DNA from: JACVRN01 sp963715565
GTDB taxonomy: Bacteria; Acidobacteriota; Blastocatellia; Pyrinomonadales; Pyrinomonadaceae
NCBI GenBank assembly: GCA_963715565.1
Contig: OY970256.1
Coordinates: 4,960,001-5,024,000 of the forward strand
DNA length: 64,000 nucleotides
Direction: 5' to 3'
The notes beneath the pieces were generated by a model. It did not search any database. It was not told where the DNA came from and saw nothing but the letters and a program-made list of their open reading frames with translations. The position numbers were made by a program, and so were the translations under genes. The first letter of the stretch is position 1. Each line of letters begins with the position of its first letter. Shown here in pieces: positions 1-8,928 of the stretch.

Positions 1-2094
1 CGTGTGCCCGAAGCCATAATGGCGTTGCAGCGCACCATTCAGCTCGACCAGAACAATCTGGACGCGCGCGTCAAGCTCGGCAACTACTACGCCTTCTTCG
101 GCAAGATGACGGACGCGGAAGCCTTAGCGCGCGAGGTGCTTCAGAAAAATCCGAACCACATCGAAGGCCACATCCTGATGGCGACCGTGCTCGCCTCGCA
201 GGACAAACCCGCAGAGGCGCTCGCCGAATTGAACCGCGCCATAGAGCTTGACCCCAAGCGCACGGAATCTTACATCGCGCTCGCGCGCTTCTACTTAAAG
301 AGAAACGATCAGGCACAGGTCGAAGCGACTCTGCTGCGCGCCATCGAAGTCAATCCGACATCTGCGCTGGCGCATTCGGAATACGGAAAGTACCTGGCGC
401 AGACGAATCGTTTGGAGCAGGCTGAAAATGAGTTCAAACGCGCCGTAGAGCTTGAGCCGCAGAACCGCGACGCGCGCTTTGTCCTCGCCAGCTTCTATCT
501 CGTCAACAACCAGTTGGACAAGGCCGAAGCAGCTTATAAAGCGCTCGCCGAGCTGGATAAAGATAAGCCCGACGCGCAGAGCGTCCTCGCGGATTTCTAT
601 TCCTCTGTGGGACGCCACGACGATGCCATACGGATTTACACCGAGATGATTGCGAAGGCTCCTGATTCCCTGCGCGCGCGTTACCGACTGGGCGAAATCC
701 TGCTCCAGCGCGGCGACATTAACGGCGCGACGGCGCAGGTGGACGAAGTCCTCAAGCGCAACGAGTTTGATATTCAGGGTCGCCTGCTGCGCGCGCGCAT
801 CAACTTGCAGCAGGGCAACGCCAAACAATCAATCGAAGATTTGAAAGAGGTCTTGAAGCAGGAGCCGCAATCGCGCGCCGGTCTCTATTACATGTCGCAG
901 GCGAGCCTGAAGGCCAACCAGCTTGAGCAGGCGCGCGTGTACGCTGGCGACCTCGAAAGATTTTATCCTGAATATCTCCCGGCCAAGCTCCTACAGGTGC
1001 AGATTAACCTGACGGCAGGCGATGCCAAGAGCGCGCTCTCAGTCTCGAACGAGCTGGTGAATCGGATGGCGAAGGCCGCGCCCGACCGCGATACTTCGCC
1101 GCAGATGCTCGCGGAATTGCGCGCACGCGCTCTATCTGCACGCGCCACGGCCCAGATGTTGCTCAATAACATCGCGGCTGCGCGCGCCGATTTTGAAGCA
1201 GCCCGCGCACAGGCTCCCAACTCCGCAGACTCTTACACGAACCTCGCCGCCGTCTCCATGCGCGAGAACAAGCTTGACGAAGCCGAGCAGTTTTACAATC
1301 AGGCGCTCGGTATTGACAGCCTGAACTTCGATGCCCTATATGGTTTGATTAAGCTCTACGCCCAACAGCAAAGGCTCGATCAAGCGCACGCGCGCGTAGA
1401 CCAGGCTCTCAGCGCGCAGCCCAACAACGCTTCACTGCATTATCTGAAAGCGAAAACGCATCTCCTGAGCCAGAACGCGCAGGGCGCGGAACAGGAGCTG
1501 CGGCGCACCATCGAGCTTGATCAAAAATACTTTGCCGCCTACATGGATTTGGCGGCGCTCTTTGTCGATCTCAAGCAGACGGACCAGGCCATCGCAGAGT
1601 ATCGCAAGATTATCGAGCGCAAGCCCGACAGCGCCGCTACCTATACACTAATCGGGATGCTCGAAGACGGTCGCGGCAACCGACAGGTGGCCGTCGAAAA
1701 TTATCGCAAGGCTTTGGAGATTGATCCGAACCTGACGATTGCCGCCAACAATCTGGCATGGAATTACGCGGCTTATGATTTGGGCAATCTGGACGAAGCC
1801 TTGCGCCTCGCGCAGGGCGTGGTGCAGCGATACCCTGACACTGCGGGCTTCCGCGACACGCTCGCGTGGGTCTACTACAAGAAGGGCGCGCACGCGGCGG
1901 CGGTCGAGCAGTTGCAGAAGGTGGTAGCGTTACAGTCTAACAATCCTGTCTATCGCTATCATCTTGGCCTTGCGCTCGCGGGCAAAGGCGACAAAGGAGC
2001 TGCGCGACGCGAGCTTGAAGCAGCGCTCAGGCTCGGCGCAGCAGGCAACTTTGCCGAAGCTGACGAAGCGCGCCGCGCGCTTTCAACGCTCTAA
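1..2094 (+). CDS. TPR-repeat protein of the exopolysaccharide/PEP-CTERM locus (5' end outside window)
   Basis: The reading frame is open at the left edge, so the gene starts upstream and the signal peptide or lipobox, if any, is not visible. The roughly 697 visible residues are almost entirely tetratricopeptide repeats: 34-residue helical units with the usual A/G, L, Y and P positions, such as the P-N-N or P-Q-S turns after each helix pair. Directly downstream are chain-length, ATPase, kinase and glycosyltransferase genes, an arrangement known from PEP-CTERM/XrtA loci, where a large TPR protein (PrsT type) is common. It probably acts as a periplasmic scaffold for polysaccharide assembly. The TPR call is firm; the PrsT assignment is inferred from context. 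Confidence 0.8.
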   Translation, partial: RVPEAIMALQRTIQLDQNNLDARVKLGNYYAFFGKMTDAEALAREVLQKNPNHIEGHILMATVLASQDKPAEALAELNRAIELDPKRTESYIALARFYLKRNDQAQVEATLLRAIEVNPTSALAHSEYGKYLAQTNRLEQAENEFKRAVELEPQNRDARFVLASFYLVNNQLDKAEAAYKALAELDKDKPDAQSVLADFYSSVGRHDDAIRIYTEMIAKAPDSLRARYRLGEILLQRGDINGATAQVDEVLKRNEFDIQGRLLRARINLQQGNAKQSIEDLKEVLKQEPQSRAGLYYMSQASLKANQLEQARVYAGDLERFYPEYLPAKLLQVQINLTAGDAKSALSVSNELVNRMAKAAPDRDTSPQMLAELRARALSARATAQMLLNNIAAARADFEAARAQAPNSADSYTNLAAVSMRENKLDEAEQFYNQALGIDSLNFDALYGLIKLYAQQQRLDQAHARVDQALSAQPNNASLHYLKAKTHLLSQNAQGAEQELRRTIELDQKYFAAYMDLAALFVDLKQTDQAIAEYRKIIERKPDSAATYTLIGMLEDGRGNRQVAVENYRKALEIDPNLTIAANNLAWNYAAYDLGNLDEALRLAQGVVQRYPDTAGFRDTLAWVYYKKGAHAAAVEQLQKVVALQSNNPVYRYHLGLALAGKGDKGAARRELEAALRLGAAGNFAEADEARRALSTL

Positions 2095-2103
2095 TGTTCC
2101 CTC

Positions 2104-2164
2104 GCTTCTCTCCCTCTGCTCATGCGCCAAATGCCCGGCGCTTCGTTGAGCAGGCGAGAGAAGC
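2104..2164. terminator. Inverted repeat between TPR gene and chain-length gene
   Basis: Two arms, 2104-2122 and 2147-2164, pair almost completely (GCTTCTCT then a CTGCTCA block, with a one-base bulge) around a 24-nt loop. There is no clear T-run, so it could be a processing or attenuation hairpin inside the operon rather than a terminator. Confidence 0.4.
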
Positions 2165-2212
2165 AGAGGCTCGGTTCCGGATAGTTGTTTCTTAAATTTT
2201 AGGAGTGCCGTT

Positions 2213-3823
2213 ATGAGTGTCGAATTTCGCCAGCGCACGCCGGGTGAATACGCCCGCATCCTCTGGAAGCGCAAGTGGCTGATTCTCCTTCCAGCCATCG
2301 CCGTGGCCGCGGCCATCGCGATTGTCGTCTGGCGCTTGCCCAACGTTTACGAGTCCACCACGCTCTTAGTCGTCCGGCCTCCGACCATCTCGGTCGTGCC
2401 GACCATCTCGGACGACGACCTCTCCGTACGCATCAACAACATCAATCAGGTTGCGCAGAGCCGCTCCTCGCTCGAACCGCTGATACAGAAGTACGACCTC
2501 TACAGGCGCGAGCGCGACCAAGGCCAGCCGATGGAACTGATCGTCGAGAAGATGCGCAAGGACATCAACATCGAGATTGAGCGCGGGCGCAACGACAAGA
2601 TTCCGGCCTTCCGCATCACCTACCGCGAGCGCGACCCGCGCAAGACGCAGGCAGTCACCTCCGACCTTGCGAGCAAGTACGTCGACGCGCAGGCCAAGAG
2701 TATGACGGATCAGGGCAACCAGACGCGCGAGTTCTTCGAGCAGCAGCTTGCCGAATCCAAGGCGTATCTGGACGACATTGATCGCCGCCGTCTCGAATAC
2801 ATGGCCGCTCACGTCGATAGTCTTCCTTCGAGCGCGCCGAGCTTGATTGCGCAATACACGGGCCTTCGCGAACAGCAGAAGGCTTTGATGACCGAGATTG
2901 GCCGTCTCAACGACCGCCGCACAGCGCTGGGCTCGCAGCTCAGCACCTTGAAGCAGGTTGCGCAGCAGAGCAACGAAGAGATTGCGAATCAGGTCGGCGA
3001 TCCGAAGTCCACGCCCGCCTACGGCGCGCTCGTGACGCGCAAGGCGCAGCTTGAAGCCGAATACCAGAACATGCTGACCACGCTCAAGGAAGCGAATCCT
3101 GACGTCAAGGCCAAGAAGGCCGAGCTTGACGCCGTCAAGCGCGAGATGCAGGAGATGGAAGATAGCGCCGCTGCCAGAATCGAGAAGATAAAAAGAGAGC
3201 GCGCGGGCAAACCCAACCTGAGCATCGCCGAAACGGAAATCAATCTGAAGATCGCCGAAAACGAGCTGGCGCGTCTTCAGAAACAGTCGGAAGTGACCAA
3301 CGGGCAGCTCGCCGAAATTGAAATGCGCATCAACGCCGTGCCCGCTTCGGACGTGGCGCTTCAGGCTCTTAACCGCGAATACGAAACCAAGAAGGTTGCT
3401 TACGACGACCTCCTCAAGCGACAGGCGCAGGCCAACATGACCTCCGCCGTGCAGATTAACTCGCAGGGCGAGACCATACAGGTCGTTGACCCCGCGAACC
3501 TGCCGCAGACGCACGTTGCGCCCAAGCGGCTGCTGCTCGTCCTGATGGGCCTCGGCTTAGGCTTTGGCGTCGGGTTGGTTTTCGCCGCCGCCTTTGAAGT
3601 CCCGCGTCTCTTGACGATTCAGACCGTGGACGACGCTTCGCATTACACGAATCTTCCGGTGCTCGTCTCCGTGCCGGAGCTTTTGACGCCGCACGAGGCG
3701 ACGCACACGCCGCGCCGCCGCTTGGTGATGCTCACTGCCGGAATCACTTTGACCGTCGTGAGCATTCCGGCGCTGGCTTTCATTCTGAAAATGACGGGGA
3801 TTTTTGACCGCTTCGCATCGTAA
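2213..3823 (+). CDS. Polysaccharide chain-length determinant / GumC-like protein (XrtA-type)
   Basis: A 536-residue inner-membrane protein of the Wzz/GumC family, which sets polymer length and couples the periplasmic assembly to export. A transmembrane segment lies at about residues 22-40, followed by a long periplasmic region rich in Gln, Glu and Ala with coiled-coil character (about 150-400). Near the C-terminus there are two hydrophobic segments, about 440-462 and 505-527, the layout seen in PEP-CTERM-associated chain-length proteins. The ATG is preceded by TAGGAG at suitable spacing. The BY-kinase partner is a separate gene two positions downstream, so kinase and adaptor are split as in Gram-positive systems rather than fused as in Wzc. 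Confidence 0.88.
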   Translation: MSVEFRQRTPGEYARILWKRKWLILLPAIAVAAAIAIVVWRLPNVYESTTLLVVRPPTISVVPTISDDDLSVRINNINQVAQSRSSLEPLIQKYDLYRRERDQGQPMELIVEKMRKDINIEIERGRNDKIPAFRITYRERDPRKTQAVTSDLASKYVDAQAKSMTDQGNQTREFFEQQLAESKAYLDDIDRRRLEYMAAHVDSLPSSAPSLIAQYTGLREQQKALMTEIGRLNDRRTALGSQLSTLKQVAQQSNEEIANQVGDPKSTPAYGALVTRKAQLEAEYQNMLTTLKEANPDVKAKKAELDAVKREMQEMEDSAAARIEKIKRERAGKPNLSIAETEINLKIAENELARLQKQSEVTNGQLAEIEMRINAVPASDVALQALNREYETKKVAYDDLLKRQAQANMTSAVQINSQGETIQVVDPANLPQTHVAPKRLLLVLMGLGLGFGVGLVFAAAFEVPRLLTIQTVDDASHYTNLPVLVSVPELLTPHEATHTPRRRLVMLTAGITLTVVSIPALAFILKMTGIFDRFAS

Positions 3824-3837
3824 AGGAACCAATAAAC

Positions 3838-4935
3838 GTGTACAGAGAATTTTACGGATTGAAGGAACTGCCGTTCGCGCTCACGCCCGACCCGCGCTAC
3901 ATCTATTTCACGCAGTCGCATCGTGAAGTGATGGCGAACCTTCATTACGGCATAGAGAGCGGGCGCGGCCTGATTGTCGTCACGGGTGAAGTCGGCACAG
4001 GAAAAACGACCGTGCTGCGCTGGATGATGCAGCGGCTCGACCGTGCCGTGCTCGTCGCCTACATCTTCAATCCGCGTCTCAACGTGCCGGAGTTTTATCA
4101 ACACGTCACCACGCTCTTAGACGTGCAGAAGTGGGAGACCAAATCCGAGCTTTTGATGGAACTTGGCAAGACGCTGGAATCGCGCCACTCGCGCGGCCTG
4201 CGAACCGTGCTCATCGTGGACGAAGCGCAAGGGTTGTCGCCGCTTGTCCTCGAAGAGATTCGCCTGCTCTCGAATTTTGAATCCGACACGGCTAAGCAGT
4301 TGCAGATAGTTTTGACAGGGCAGCCCGAATTGCGCGACGTGCTCAATAACTCGGAGCTGCGCCAGCTCAAACAGCGCATCGCGCTTCGTTGTACGATTAA
4401 GCCCCTGCCGAACGTAGACGAGACGGAGCATTACATTACTTCTCGTCTGCTCGTCGCGGGCGCAGAGCGCACGGACATCTTTTCACCCGGCGCGATTGAT
4501 TACATCTTCCGTTGCTCCGAAGGCATCCCGCGCCAGATTAACAACCTCTGTGACAACGCTCTCCTGACAGGCTACGCCGCGAGCGAGCCGGTCATAGGGC
4601 GCGCGATTATCGAAGAGGTGGCCGAGACCTTTGACATGCTGCCGCGCGCAGACCGTGGCCGACAGATGGGCGAAGAGCGCGAAGCCCCCGCTCGCATCTT
4701 CAGCGCCGCCGGTCGCGCAGAGTTGTGGGCCGCAGGGGCCGGAGAGCCCGCTCCCTCTTCTTCCACGCACACGGCAACCGTGGAAGCGCCTCGCTCAAGT
4801 TTTGAAGAAACATCGTCATCGCTCACCAACACCAGACATGAAGAGACTTTGAGCGAACAGCCAGCGCCCGACGCAGAAGAAATCGGCGCGGCCTTCCGTC
4901 GCTCGGGTCTTTCGGGGGACATTTCAAATGGGTAG
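3838..4935 (+). CDS. XrtA/PEP-CTERM-locus AAA ATPase (ExeA-like)
   Basis: 365 residues with a GTG start 14 nt after the previous stop. The N-terminus (YGLKELPFALTPDPRYIYF) is characteristic of the ExeA/GspA-like ATPase subfamily found at exosortase loci. The Walker A motif GEVGTGKT is at residues 50-57, Walker B (VLIVDEAQ) is near residue 125, and the helical AAA lid follows. The last 90 residues are Ser/Glu/Thr-rich and probably disordered. The family is thought to energise or organise the polysaccharide/exosortase machinery; its exact role is not established. The stop overlaps the start of the next gene by 8 nt, implying translational coupling. Confidence 0.9.
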   Translation: MYREFYGLKELPFALTPDPRYIYFTQSHREVMANLHYGIESGRGLIVVTGEVGTGKTTVLRWMMQRLDRAVLVAYIFNPRLNVPEFYQHVTTLLDVQKWETKSELLMELGKTLESRHSRGLRTVLIVDEAQGLSPLVLEEIRLLSNFESDTAKQLQIVLTGQPELRDVLNNSELRQLKQRIALRCTIKPLPNVDETEHYITSRLLVAGAERTDIFSPGAIDYIFRCSEGIPRQINNLCDNALLTGYAASEPVIGRAIIEEVAETFDMLPRADRGRQMGEEREAPARIFSAAGRAELWAAGAGEPAPSSSTHTATVEAPRSSFEETSSSLTNTRHEETLSEQPAPDAEEIGAAFRRSGLSGDISNG

Positions 4936-5986
4936 AGTTTACGAAGCCTTAAAACGCGCTACGGAATCGAGCGCGAAGAAGAGACCGGATGACCGCGACG
5001 ACGCGCCCGCTAGTGGGCGTCGCACGCCCGCCAACGGCAACGGCGCTAAAGAGCAGAGCGAGTTCCCATGGGACCGCTCGCCGCTCTTTGCCGTGCCCAC
5101 GGGAGCGAATCGGTCGTCCACACTATCAGCGTCCACTGCGCACACCGAGACTTTCTCCGGGTCGGCACTCCCCGGCGAACTAGCTACCGGTGCTGCTGGG
5201 GCAACTTTGGACGCTGCCGGTTCGACGCGCGCGCCGGAGTATGTCTCTATAGACATCTCCCCCTCGCGCGTCGAACCACACATGGTCGCCGTCACACAGC
5301 CGCGCTCCGCTTACTGCGAACAGTTTCGCAGTTTACGCACACGCGTCCTGCACGCCAGCGAGCGCAAGCGTATGAAAACCTTCGTCGTCACGAGCGTCAG
5401 CGTCGGTGAAGGCAAGACCATGACGGCATTGAATCTCTCGTGGCTGCTGGCGCAAACCGACGGCGTGAGCGCGCTCCTGATAGACAGCGACCTGCGCAGC
5501 CCTTGTGCGACCAATTACCTGGGAATTCAGGATGAAGCTCCTATAGGCTTGTCCGAAGTCCTCGCGGGCGAGGCCACGCTCGAAGACACTATTGTTCGGC
5601 TTGAGCCCGCGGGGCTTCACCTTCTGCCGGGCGGCTCTGCGCGCGACGACTGTGCGGAGATGCTATCGGGGCCGACCTTCGGGCGCGTGCTGGCGGAAGC
5701 GCGCCGCATGTTCGACTTCATCATCATAGACGCGCCGCCGCTAGGGATTTTCACGGACGCCAACGTGCTCATCAATCGTGCCGACGGAGCGATGCTCGTC
5801 GTGCGCTCGGGCAAGACGCGTTACGGAGTAGTTGACCGCTTGTTGGACATGCTGCCGCGAGACCGCATGCTCGGCGTCGTCCTCAATCGCTCGGAAGAGG
5901 AGTTGGACGAAAGCACTTACTACTACCAGCGCCGCTCTTATGCTCGCACAGGGGAAGCAACAGAGGGCGAGCCGACGGAAGGATAA
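4928..5986 (+). CDS. CpsD/CapB-type bacterial tyrosine kinase (BY-kinase)
   Basis: A 352-residue cytoplasmic BY-kinase. After a low-complexity N-terminal 110 residues come Walker A (SVGEGKT, Lys163), Walker A' (LLIDSDLR) and Walker B (FIIIDAPP). The C-terminal autophosphorylation cluster is clear: Tyr331-333 and Tyr338. In this family, cycles of Tyr phosphorylation control chain length and export through the membrane adaptor, here the GumC-like protein encoded upstream. It overlaps the ATPase gene by 8 nt, and an AAGGAGGT sequence directly after the stop leads into the sugar transferase gene. Confidence 0.9.
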   Translation: MGRVYEALKRATESSAKKRPDDRDDAPASGRRTPANGNGAKEQSEFPWDRSPLFAVPTGANRSSTLSASTAHTETFSGSALPGELATGAAGATLDAAGSTRAPEYVSIDISPSRVEPHMVAVTQPRSAYCEQFRSLRTRVLHASERKRMKTFVVTSVSVGEGKTMTALNLSWLLAQTDGVSALLIDSDLRSPCATNYLGIQDEAPIGLSEVLAGEATLEDTIVRLEPAGLHLLPGGSARDDCAEMLSGPTFGRVLAEARRMFDFIIIDAPPLGIFTDANVLINRADGAMLVVRSGKTRYGVVDRLLDMLPRDRMLGVVLNRSEEELDESTYYYQRRSYARTGEATEGEPTEG

Positions 5987-6014
5987 GGATAAGGAGGTCC
6001 GAAGCCATAAAGCT

Positions 6015-7403
6015 GTGAAACCCGCGCGCCTCAATACACGAACCGTGCTCTTGATTCTCGTCGAAGCAATGCTGCTTTTTAGCGGGATGATAGCCGCCGT
6101 GTATCTGCGTCTGGGGACTTACGATGGAGACCTTGAATTGCTCGCGCGTCGCGGCTTCTACAAAGCCGGTCTAGCGACCTTCTTCTGTCTCACGGCCTTT
6201 TATCTTTACGACCTCTACGACTTCGTGGTGATGCACGACCGGCGCGAGCTGATACTGCGTCTCGTTCAGGCATTGGGGCTGGCGTGGGTCGCTCTTGCTT
6301 TAGCATCCTACGCGCTGCCGCAGTTGATGATTGGTCGCGGCGTGTGGCTCATAGCGCTGCCGGTTGCGCTGACGCTCACGGTGACGTGGCGCGTCGCGAT
6401 TCACTGGTTTCTGGGCCACCCCGGAATCGGTGAGCGCATAGTGATTGTCGGCTCCGGGCCGACAGCCGTGGAGATTGCGCGCGAGGCTCTGGAAAGACGC
6501 GACGCGGGCTATCGAATTTTAGGCTTTGTGGATTCGGACCCGGCACTCCTAGGCAAGAGTCTCATCAACCCGCGCGTGGTCGGGTTGACCACCGATTTAG
6601 AAGAGATTGTTCGCCGCCAGAATGTTGACCGCATAGTGGTCGCTATGGGCGAGCGGCGCGGGCAGTTTCCTTCGGACCAATTGCTGCGCCTGAGCCTGTC
6701 GGGAAACGTCTCCATAGAAGAGGGCGCGTCGTTTTACGAGCGGCTGACGGGCCGCGTGCATCTGGACATGATGCGCCCGAGCTGGCTTATCTTTTCCAGT
6801 CGCGGGCGACAGGCGCGCCTGAACGCCATCATACGCTCGGCCTTTCACCGTCTGATAGGACTCCTCGGCGCGATTCTTTCTCTGCCCATTGCCATCCTGA
6901 CGGTCATACTGATTAAGCTCGATTCGCGCGGGCCTGTGCTTTACAGGCAGGAGCGCGTGGGCCGCAATGGCCGCCCGTTTACGCTGATGAAGTTTCGCTC
7001 GATGCGCGTCGATGCGGAAAAGGACGGGCCTGTGTGGGCGCGCAATGCGGACGACCGCGTGACGCGCGTCGGGCGTATCATACGCAAGATTCGCGTGGAC
7101 GAGGTTCCGCAGTTCTGGAACATACTCAAGGGCGAGATGAGCTTTGTCGGCCCGCGTCCCGAGCGCCCGCACTTTGTCGCGCAGCTTGCCGAAGAGATTC
7201 CTTTCTACGAGCAGCGCCACCTGATTGCGCCGGGTCTGACGGGCTGGGCGCAGATAAAATACCCTTACGGCTCATCGATTGAAGACGCGCGCCAGAAACT
7301 GCAATACGATTTGTACTACATCAAAAATCAGAGCTTGCTGCTCGATGCCGCCATCATGTTCGAGACGGTCAAGACGATTCTGTTCGGTCGCGGCGGACGC
7401 TGA
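6015..7403 (+). CDS. Polyprenyl-phosphate sugar-1-phosphate transferase (PEP-CTERM-locus initiating glycosyltransferase)
   Basis: This enzyme starts repeat-unit synthesis by moving a sugar-1-phosphate onto undecaprenyl phosphate. Four N-terminal membrane segments are followed by a Rossmann-like domain (GERIVIVGSGPTAVEIA) and a fifth hydrophobic stretch. The C-terminal catalytic domain carries GPVLYRQERVGRNG, FTLMKFRSMR, DEVPQFWNILKGEMSFVGPRP and PGLTGWAQ. The GTG at 6015 is preferred because the resulting N-terminus matches where this family begins, with AAGGAGGT at 5991-5998, although that spacing (about 17 nt) is long. An in-frame ATG at 5940, inside the kinase gene and without a good ribosome-binding site, is the alternative. 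Confidence 0.9.
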   Translation: MKPARLNTRTVLLILVEAMLLFSGMIAAVYLRLGTYDGDLELLARRGFYKAGLATFFCLTAFYLYDLYDFVVMHDRRELILRLVQALGLAWVALALASYALPQLMIGRGVWLIALPVALTLTVTWRVAIHWFLGHPGIGERIVIVGSGPTAVEIAREALERRDAGYRILGFVDSDPALLGKSLINPRVVGLTTDLEEIVRRQNVDRIVVAMGERRGQFPSDQLLRLSLSGNVSIEEGASFYERLTGRVHLDMMRPSWLIFSSRGRQARLNAIIRSAFHRLIGLLGAILSLPIAILTVILIKLDSRGPVLYRQERVGRNGRPFTLMKFRSMRVDAEKDGPVWARNADDRVTRVGRIIRKIRVDEVPQFWNILKGEMSFVGPRPERPHFVAQLAEEIPFYEQRHLIAPGLTGWAQIKYPYGSSIEDARQKLQYDLYYIKNQSLLLDAAIMFETVKTILFGRGGR

Positions 7404-7455
7404 TTTTGATGCGCCCGCGCACAAGGGGGAAGTTCTTTCAGGAGGTTTGAAAGAG

Positions 7456-8382
7456 ATGAGGATGAAGATGAAAATCAAAGTGCTTGTATTCGTTACCCTG
7501 TTCGCTTTAGCTGCGCCCGCCGCCACTACGTTCGCGCAAACCGGCGCGCAGGAAGAAGGCGCGGAGCAGGGCAGCACGATGAGCAAACTCTCCGGCCAGG
7601 AAGCCAAAGACAAGAAAGACGGGAAAAAGAAGGACACGTCGAAAGAGACGGCTCCTTCGTCTTCGTCATCACAGGGCGGCGAACGTCTTGCGCCGGATGC
7701 TAAGACTAAGACCGCGACGCCTTCTGACGTTCCGCAGGCCATGCAGGCCGGGCGTCGTGAGCAGTTGTCGGAAGACGAAGCGGCTGTGCTTCCTTACTAC
7801 AACAACTTCCTGACGAACTATCGCCTCGGCCCGGAAGACGTCATCTCTGTCGAAGTCTTCAACCAGCCGCGCTACTCCAGGTCGAACATCACGATTCCGC
7901 CCAACGGTCGCATCAGCTATTACCTGATTCCCGAAGGCGTGCTCGTCGTCGGCAAGACCACGCAGCAGATTCAGGAAGAGATTACTAAAAAGCTTGACGA
8001 GTACATCATAGACCCGCAGGTCACTGTCTCTTTGGAGAAAGCCATGTCGGCGCGCTACAGCGTGCTTGGGGATGTCGGCACGCCGGGTGTGAAAATCATG
8101 ACGCGCCGCGTGAGCGTTTACGAAGCCATTGCCGAAGCGGGCGGCGTGCTCCAAACCGGCGATAAAAAGAAGGTCGTCATCCTGCGCCGCAAAGCGGACG
8201 GTACTCTAAACGCCATCCCCGTCAACGTCGCGGCCATCGAGCGCGGCCAGGCCAAAGAGATGGCCTATCTAGTCCCCGGCGATCAGGTCGTCGTCCCCGG
8301 CAATCGCCTCAAGAGTTTCCAACAACTGATGAGCCTGTTCCCAATCTTGTCCTTTGGCCGCATCTTCGGCCTACCCCTCTAA
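7456..8382 (+). CDS. Polysaccharide export protein, Wza/SLBB type
   Basis: 308 residues. AGGAGG at 7440-7445 precedes the ATG and decides the start. A signal peptide (MRMKMKIKVLVFVTLFALAA) is followed by a Lys/Ser/Glu-rich linker of about 70 residues. The poly-export domain (YRLGPEDVISVEVFNQP) comes next, then an SLBB domain (YSVLGDVGTPGVKIMTRRVSVYEAIAEAGG, shown here in part). No lipobox Cys is visible, unlike Wza, and the protein is shorter than Wza. It probably forms or gates the outer-membrane exit for the polymer. It ends the visible operon; a heptamer hairpin follows directly. Confidence 0.88.
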   Translation: MRMKMKIKVLVFVTLFALAAPAATTFAQTGAQEEGAEQGSTMSKLSGQEAKDKKDGKKKDTSKETAPSSSSSQGGERLAPDAKTKTATPSDVPQAMQAGRREQLSEDEAAVLPYYNNFLTNYRLGPEDVISVEVFNQPRYSRSNITIPPNGRISYYLIPEGVLVVGKTTQQIQEEITKKLDEYIIDPQVTVSLEKAMSARYSVLGDVGTPGVKIMTRRVSVYEAIAEAGGVLQTGDKKKVVILRRKADGTLNAIPVNVAAIERGQAKEMAYLVPGDQVVVPGNRLKSFQQLMSLFPILSFGRIFGLPL

Positions 8383-8386
8383 AAGC

Positions 8387-8450
8387 AGTGACAAGTGACG
8401 AGTGACAAGTGACAAGTAAAAAAACTTGTTCTTGCTTGTCACTTGTCACT
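8387..8450. repeat. Heptamer-arm stem-loop, unit AGTGACA
   Basis: Left arm 8387-8417 is AGTGACA, AGTGACG, AGTGACA, AGTGACA, AGT. The right arm 8424-8450 is the complementary array, imperfect in the middle. The loop side is A-rich (AAAAAAA). It lies 5 nt after the export-protein stop and may double as the operon's terminator. Confidence 0.85.
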
Positions 8451-8471
8451 TCTTCCTTACTTGGAGCCCCT

Positions 8472-8927
8472 ATGATAAAGAGAGTTGTCGAGCCCATGAC
8501 CCCGTTGTCGCAGTTGATTACCTCGCGCCTTCAGGAGCTTGGATTAAAGCAGGTGGATTTTTGTCGTCGCACGGGTTTTGATCAGGGGCTGCTCTCGAAG
8601 CTCCAGAGCGGAGTCATCACGACAATCAATCTTGAAAGCGCGCTGCGTCTATCGGACGGCCTCGACATCCCGCCCGAAGAGATTCTCTCGCTTCTGGGCA
8701 AACCGGAAGCGCACCAGCTCTTGACCCGTCTTTACGGCAACAACGTCTGCTCGCGCTGCGGTAAAGAACAGGCCGCGCCCGAGCCCGTCCTGATGATTAC
8801 GACCGCCGCGCACCAGGCCTACACCATGGGCCGCGACGTTTCGCCCGTGCTGGCGCTCTTGCGCCACCTCTCAGCCACGCGCCGCAAGTCAACCGAGAAG
8901 CAGGCGCTCAAGACCACAGGCGACTGA
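8472..8927 (+). CDS. XRE-family HTH transcriptional regulator
   Basis: 151 residues. A Cro/CI helix-turn-helix occupies about residues 12-65 (ITSRLQELGLKQVDFCRRTG, then GLLSKLQSG). A CSRCG dicysteine follows, which is not enough alone for a full zinc ribbon, and the C-terminal helix is basic. The ATG at 8472 lies just outside the preceding repeat hairpin; ATG 8496 is also possible. Its position after the exopolysaccharide operon suggests, but does not show, that it regulates that operon or the downstream secreted propeller gene. Confidence 0.75.
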   Translation: MIKRVVEPMTPLSQLITSRLQELGLKQVDFCRRTGFDQGLLSKLQSGVITTINLESALRLSDGLDIPPEEILSLLGKPEAHQLLTRLYGNNVCSRCGKEQAAPEPVLMITTAAHQAYTMGRDVSPVLALLRHLSATRRKSTEKQALKTTGD

Positions 8928-8928
8928 G

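Noticed and set aside
2366..3514. Long open frame on the minus strand opposite the chain-length gene (similar ones at 19194-20036, 22271-23533, 29053-30186 and 32464-33474)
   Set aside because: Each lies antisense to a gene with clear family motifs; they lack ribosome-binding sites and recognisable protein sequence. GC-rich DNA leaves antisense frames open.
5832..6014. Upstream extension of the sugar transferase into the kinase gene
   Set aside because: The extra residues are Cys/Ser/Arg-rich shadow sequence of the kinase gene; the family's N-terminus begins at about 6015.
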